DNA of 9,181 nucleotides from Tannerella sp. (lineage in GTDB: Bacteria > Bacteroidota > Bacteroidia > Bacteroidales > Tannerellaceae): contig JAITBC010000379.1 in NCBI GenBank assembly GCA_031283785.1, positions 1 through 9,181 on the forward strand. Reading direction: 5' to 3'. Made by a program: the position numbers and the translations under genes. Under the pieces are notes generated by a model. That model saw nothing but the letters and a program-made list of their open reading frames with translations. It was not told the DNA's origin and ran no database searches. Numbering within the stretch: position 1 is the first letter of the stretch; each line of letters opens with the position of its first letter. Of this stretch, positions 7,619-9,181 are shown piece by piece.

Positions 7619-7626
7619 TATCTTTG
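7619..7626 (+). promoter_or_regulatory. Bacteroidetes -7-like box TATCTTTG
   Basis: TATCTTTG followed by CA is an exact fit to TAnnTTTG, but the -33 position has no TTTG. If used, the transcript would pass through the AG repeat and the 18-bp hairpin before reaching the HU-like gene at 8066, giving a leader of more than 400 bases. Confidence 0.3.
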
Positions 7627-7692
7627 CAAAGTTTTCTATATATAAACAATGGAATACATACCATATAAATAACTAATATACATTAAAAACAC

Positions 7693-7854
<162 letters not shown>

Positions 7855-7960
7855 GTACGCACGCGCAAAATATATCTACAACAGCGCTTTCAAACAACAA
7901 AACCCATCGTCGTTTTCCGGAGAAACAGCTTCAGGAAACTCCAAAAATACATATACGAAT

Positions 7961-8002
7961 ATAGCCGAACAGAGAAAGAAACGACTTTCTCTGTTCGGCT
8001 AT
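7961..8002. terminator. Perfect 18-bp hairpin before the HU-like gene
   Basis: ATAGCCGAACAGAGAAAG (7961-7978) pairs perfectly with CTTTCTCTGTTCGGCTAT (7985-8002) around the loop AAACGA. The tail TTCCTTTACTT is T-rich though interrupted. It resembles a factor-independent terminator, yet no gene ends shortly upstream on either strand, so it may end a leader transcript (attenuator) or be what is left of a lost gene's terminator. The HU-like gene starts 63 bp after it. Confidence 0.6.
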
Positions 8003-8065
8003 TCCTTTACTTATACATTCAATTACAGTTTATTTAATTTATCAATCCTCTAAAACAGAACAGTT

Positions 8066-8805
8066 ATGAGTAGTACAATCAAAGCAATCGCTCACCTGAA
8101 CGAGTTGACAAAAGATGTGTCAAACGATTATTATCTGCTGCCGGATATACTTGGCACACTGTATGAAGACGACATCATCCGCCGTCTGGAAGCAAAGGAA
8201 ATCGCAACCAAAAACGTAAACGGGAAAGCCTTCGTGCAGCTTTTCCTCCGCGAATGTGCACTGGCCGTAAGCGAAGGCTACAACGTGGTGACCGGCCTGT
8301 TCCATGCCACGATTAGCCTTAAAGGAACAGTGTTTACCCACGACTTGGGACATCACGTACCGGCCGGACAGGCGAAAGCCCATATCGGCCTGACGCAGGG
8401 CGAATATGCCCGCGAGGTGATAAAAGACCTCACTGTCAGCGTAGCCGAACAGCCTGCGCCTACCGGCCCCGTGATTCAAAGCGTAATCAACCCCGTCGTC
8501 GGCCTGCCCGACACGCTCAACGCCGGCGCAATGGCGCTGATCCAGGGCATGAGACTCTCCGTCAGGGGTGACAGGGAAAACGAAATTGGCGTTTATTTCA
8601 CCACAGCCGACGGAACAGCTTCCGTACTTATCCCCGCCGGACAGCTCTCGCCAAACACGCCCACGAAATTGCAGTTTGTGTTGCGGCCGGCGTCACACCC
8701 GGCGAATGGAAGGTAAAGGTCGCCACGCAGTCGACTGCGAACAACAACGTATTCACCAAAGACATACGCGAATATGAATATCCGAACATCATCGCAGTTG
8801 TCTGA
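8066..8805 (+). pseudogene. HU-like DNA-binding protein with C-terminal DUF4469 Ig-like domain, frameshifted near 8680
   Basis: The N-terminal about 125 residues (YYLLPDILGTLYEDDIIRRL, then KNVNGKAFVQLFLRECALAVSEGYNVVTGLFHATISLKGTV) have the helix pair plus beta-arm layout of Bacteroidales HU-like DNA-binding proteins. A Pro-rich linker (AEQPAPTGP, 127-135) leads to a DUF4469 Ig-like domain from about 137. The intact frame ends at 8716 (216 residues, tail RPASHPANGR), but from 8681 the -1 frame continues the domain: VTPGEWKVKVATQSTANNN to IREYEYPNIIAVV and TGA at 8803-8805. One missing base near 8680 (for instance GTGTTG for GTGGTTG) would restore 246 residues. It is a recent mutation or a sequence error, since the tail is otherwise intact. 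The DNA-binding half is untouched, so a shortened product may still bind DNA. DUF4469 proteins have no settled function. It is followed at once by a dyad array and a SusC-like gene. Confidence 0.78.
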
Positions 8806-8813
8806 CGTTTACT

Positions 8814-8916
8814 CTGTGCGATCCACATTATAATGTGAGTCGCACTCACGTTGCAATGTGGGTTACACTCACCTTATAATGTGAGAGAGGCTCACATTGC
8901 AATGTGGATTACACAG
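8814..8916. repeat. Array of four 14-bp palindromes at exact 23-bp spacing, within a 103-bp self-complementary block
   Basis: The units are CACATTATAATGTG (8824-8837), CACGTTGCAATGTG (8847-8860), CACCTTATAATGTG (8870-8883) and CACATTGCAATGTG (8893-8906). Starts are exactly 23 bp apart. Units 1 and 4 are perfect palindromes; 2 and 3 have one mismatch each. Centres alternate TATA-type and TGCA-type, so the block is also a 46-bp direct repeat (8824-8869 and 8870-8915, 37 of 46 identical). The whole block from CTGTG (8814-8818) to CACAG (8912-8916) is an imperfect inverted repeat centred at 8865, with 38 of 51 positions pairing. It starts 9 bp after the restored stop of the HU-like gene and ends 87 bp before the receptor start. 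Candidate roles are an operator cluster, a terminator or mRNA-stability structure, or a recombination or architectural-protein site. Confidence 0.93.
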
Positions 8917-9003
8917 AATGGAGGAGTCGGCGCGGACGAACGGGAAAGAACTTGTAAATAAATAAAAAGAAATATTTCAACAAATCAAAATGAATATAAA
9001 AGT

Positions 9004-9181
9004 ATGATGAGTAGATTAATTAACGGCATAACAAATGCCAAACTTGGAGAACAAATGAGAATCATGACGCTGTTTGTCCTGTTCCTGATCATGGGCACAG
9101 TCATGATGTATGCACGCGGCGACGATTCGCAGGAGACGCCCGAATCGCAGCAGAGCAAAACCCGTATTACGGGGACGGTGG
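9004..9181 (+). CDS. N-terminus of a probable SusC-like TonB-dependent receptor (cut by window end)
   Basis: Fifty-nine codons are visible. A polar lead (MMSRLINGITNAKLGEQ) precedes a hydrophobic signal segment at about 20-37 (MTLFVLFLIMGTVMMYA), then an acidic and Gln-rich stretch and KTRITGTV. That last string is the typical opening strand of the carboxypeptidase-regulatory-like domain at the front of SusC/RagA receptors (usual form xxITGTVTD). ATG 9004 and 9007 are both possible; ATG 9055 would start right at the signal segment. A five-codon frame (ATG 8990, MNIKV) overlaps the 9004 start by an ATGA junction. The assignment rests on a short stretch; another exported protein with the same domain is possible. 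Confidence 0.65.
   Translation, partial: MMSRLINGITNAKLGEQMRIMTLFVLFLIMGTVMMYARGDDSQETPESQQSKTRITGTV

Noticed and set aside
7502..7645. 47-codon open frame on the + strand
   Set aside because: It starts soon after a promoter-like box but its product is a basic, low-information string with no family features, and the frame overlaps another promoter-like box.
8671..8690. Programmed ribosomal frameshift in the HU-like gene
   Set aside because: No slippery heptamer or obvious downstream pseudoknot is seen, and an ordinary one-base loss explains it.
8824..8906. CRISPR-like array
   Set aside because: The repeats are 14-bp palindromes with 9-bp linkers, only four units, and no cas gene; linkers are partly alike, so they are not spacers.

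Overview
The window reads as a piece of a Bacteroidales chromosome (Bacteroides/Parabacteroides-like). The main reasons are a SusC/SusD pair, a second SusC-type receptor starting at the right edge, secreted and lipoprotein carbohydrate-active proteins, an IS1595-type transposase fragment, and TAnnTTTG-type promoter elements. All real genes lie on the + strand. It looks like the worn end of a polysaccharide utilisation locus (PUL) followed by a rearranged accessory stretch and the start of another PUL.

Left part (1-5414): the C-terminal third or less of a SusC/RagA outer-membrane receptor (its open frame starts only at base 14), a complete SusD-like lipoprotein, a strong hairpin terminator, then a Sec-exported DUF4832 glycoside-hydrolase-like protein and a GH28-like parallel beta-helix lipoprotein. 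Together these would bind a glycan at the cell surface, import its oligosaccharides and cut them. The receptor copy here is truncated, so the locus may be non-functional or depend on a receptor elsewhere.

Middle part (5415-7383): the N-terminal zinc-ribbon piece of an IS1595-family transposase is fused to a second, more GC-rich module. That module holds a paralogue of the DUF4832 protein, this time with a twin-arginine (Tat-like) signal, and directly behind it a 72-bp relic of the 3' end of a second susD gene. This points to a duplicated or imported PUL module, cut down by recombination.

Right part (7384-9181): about 680 bp of AT-rich non-coding DNA with two promoter-like boxes, a (AG)30 microsatellite inside a small open frame, and a perfect 18-bp hairpin. 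Next comes a gene for an HU-like DNA-binding protein with a C-terminal DUF4469 Ig-like domain, broken near its end by a one-base frameshift. Behind it are four 14-bp palindromes spaced exactly 23 bp apart inside a 103-bp imperfect self-complementary block, and then the start of a SusC-like receptor. The HU-like gene, dyad array and receptor start form the most unusual arrangement in the window.
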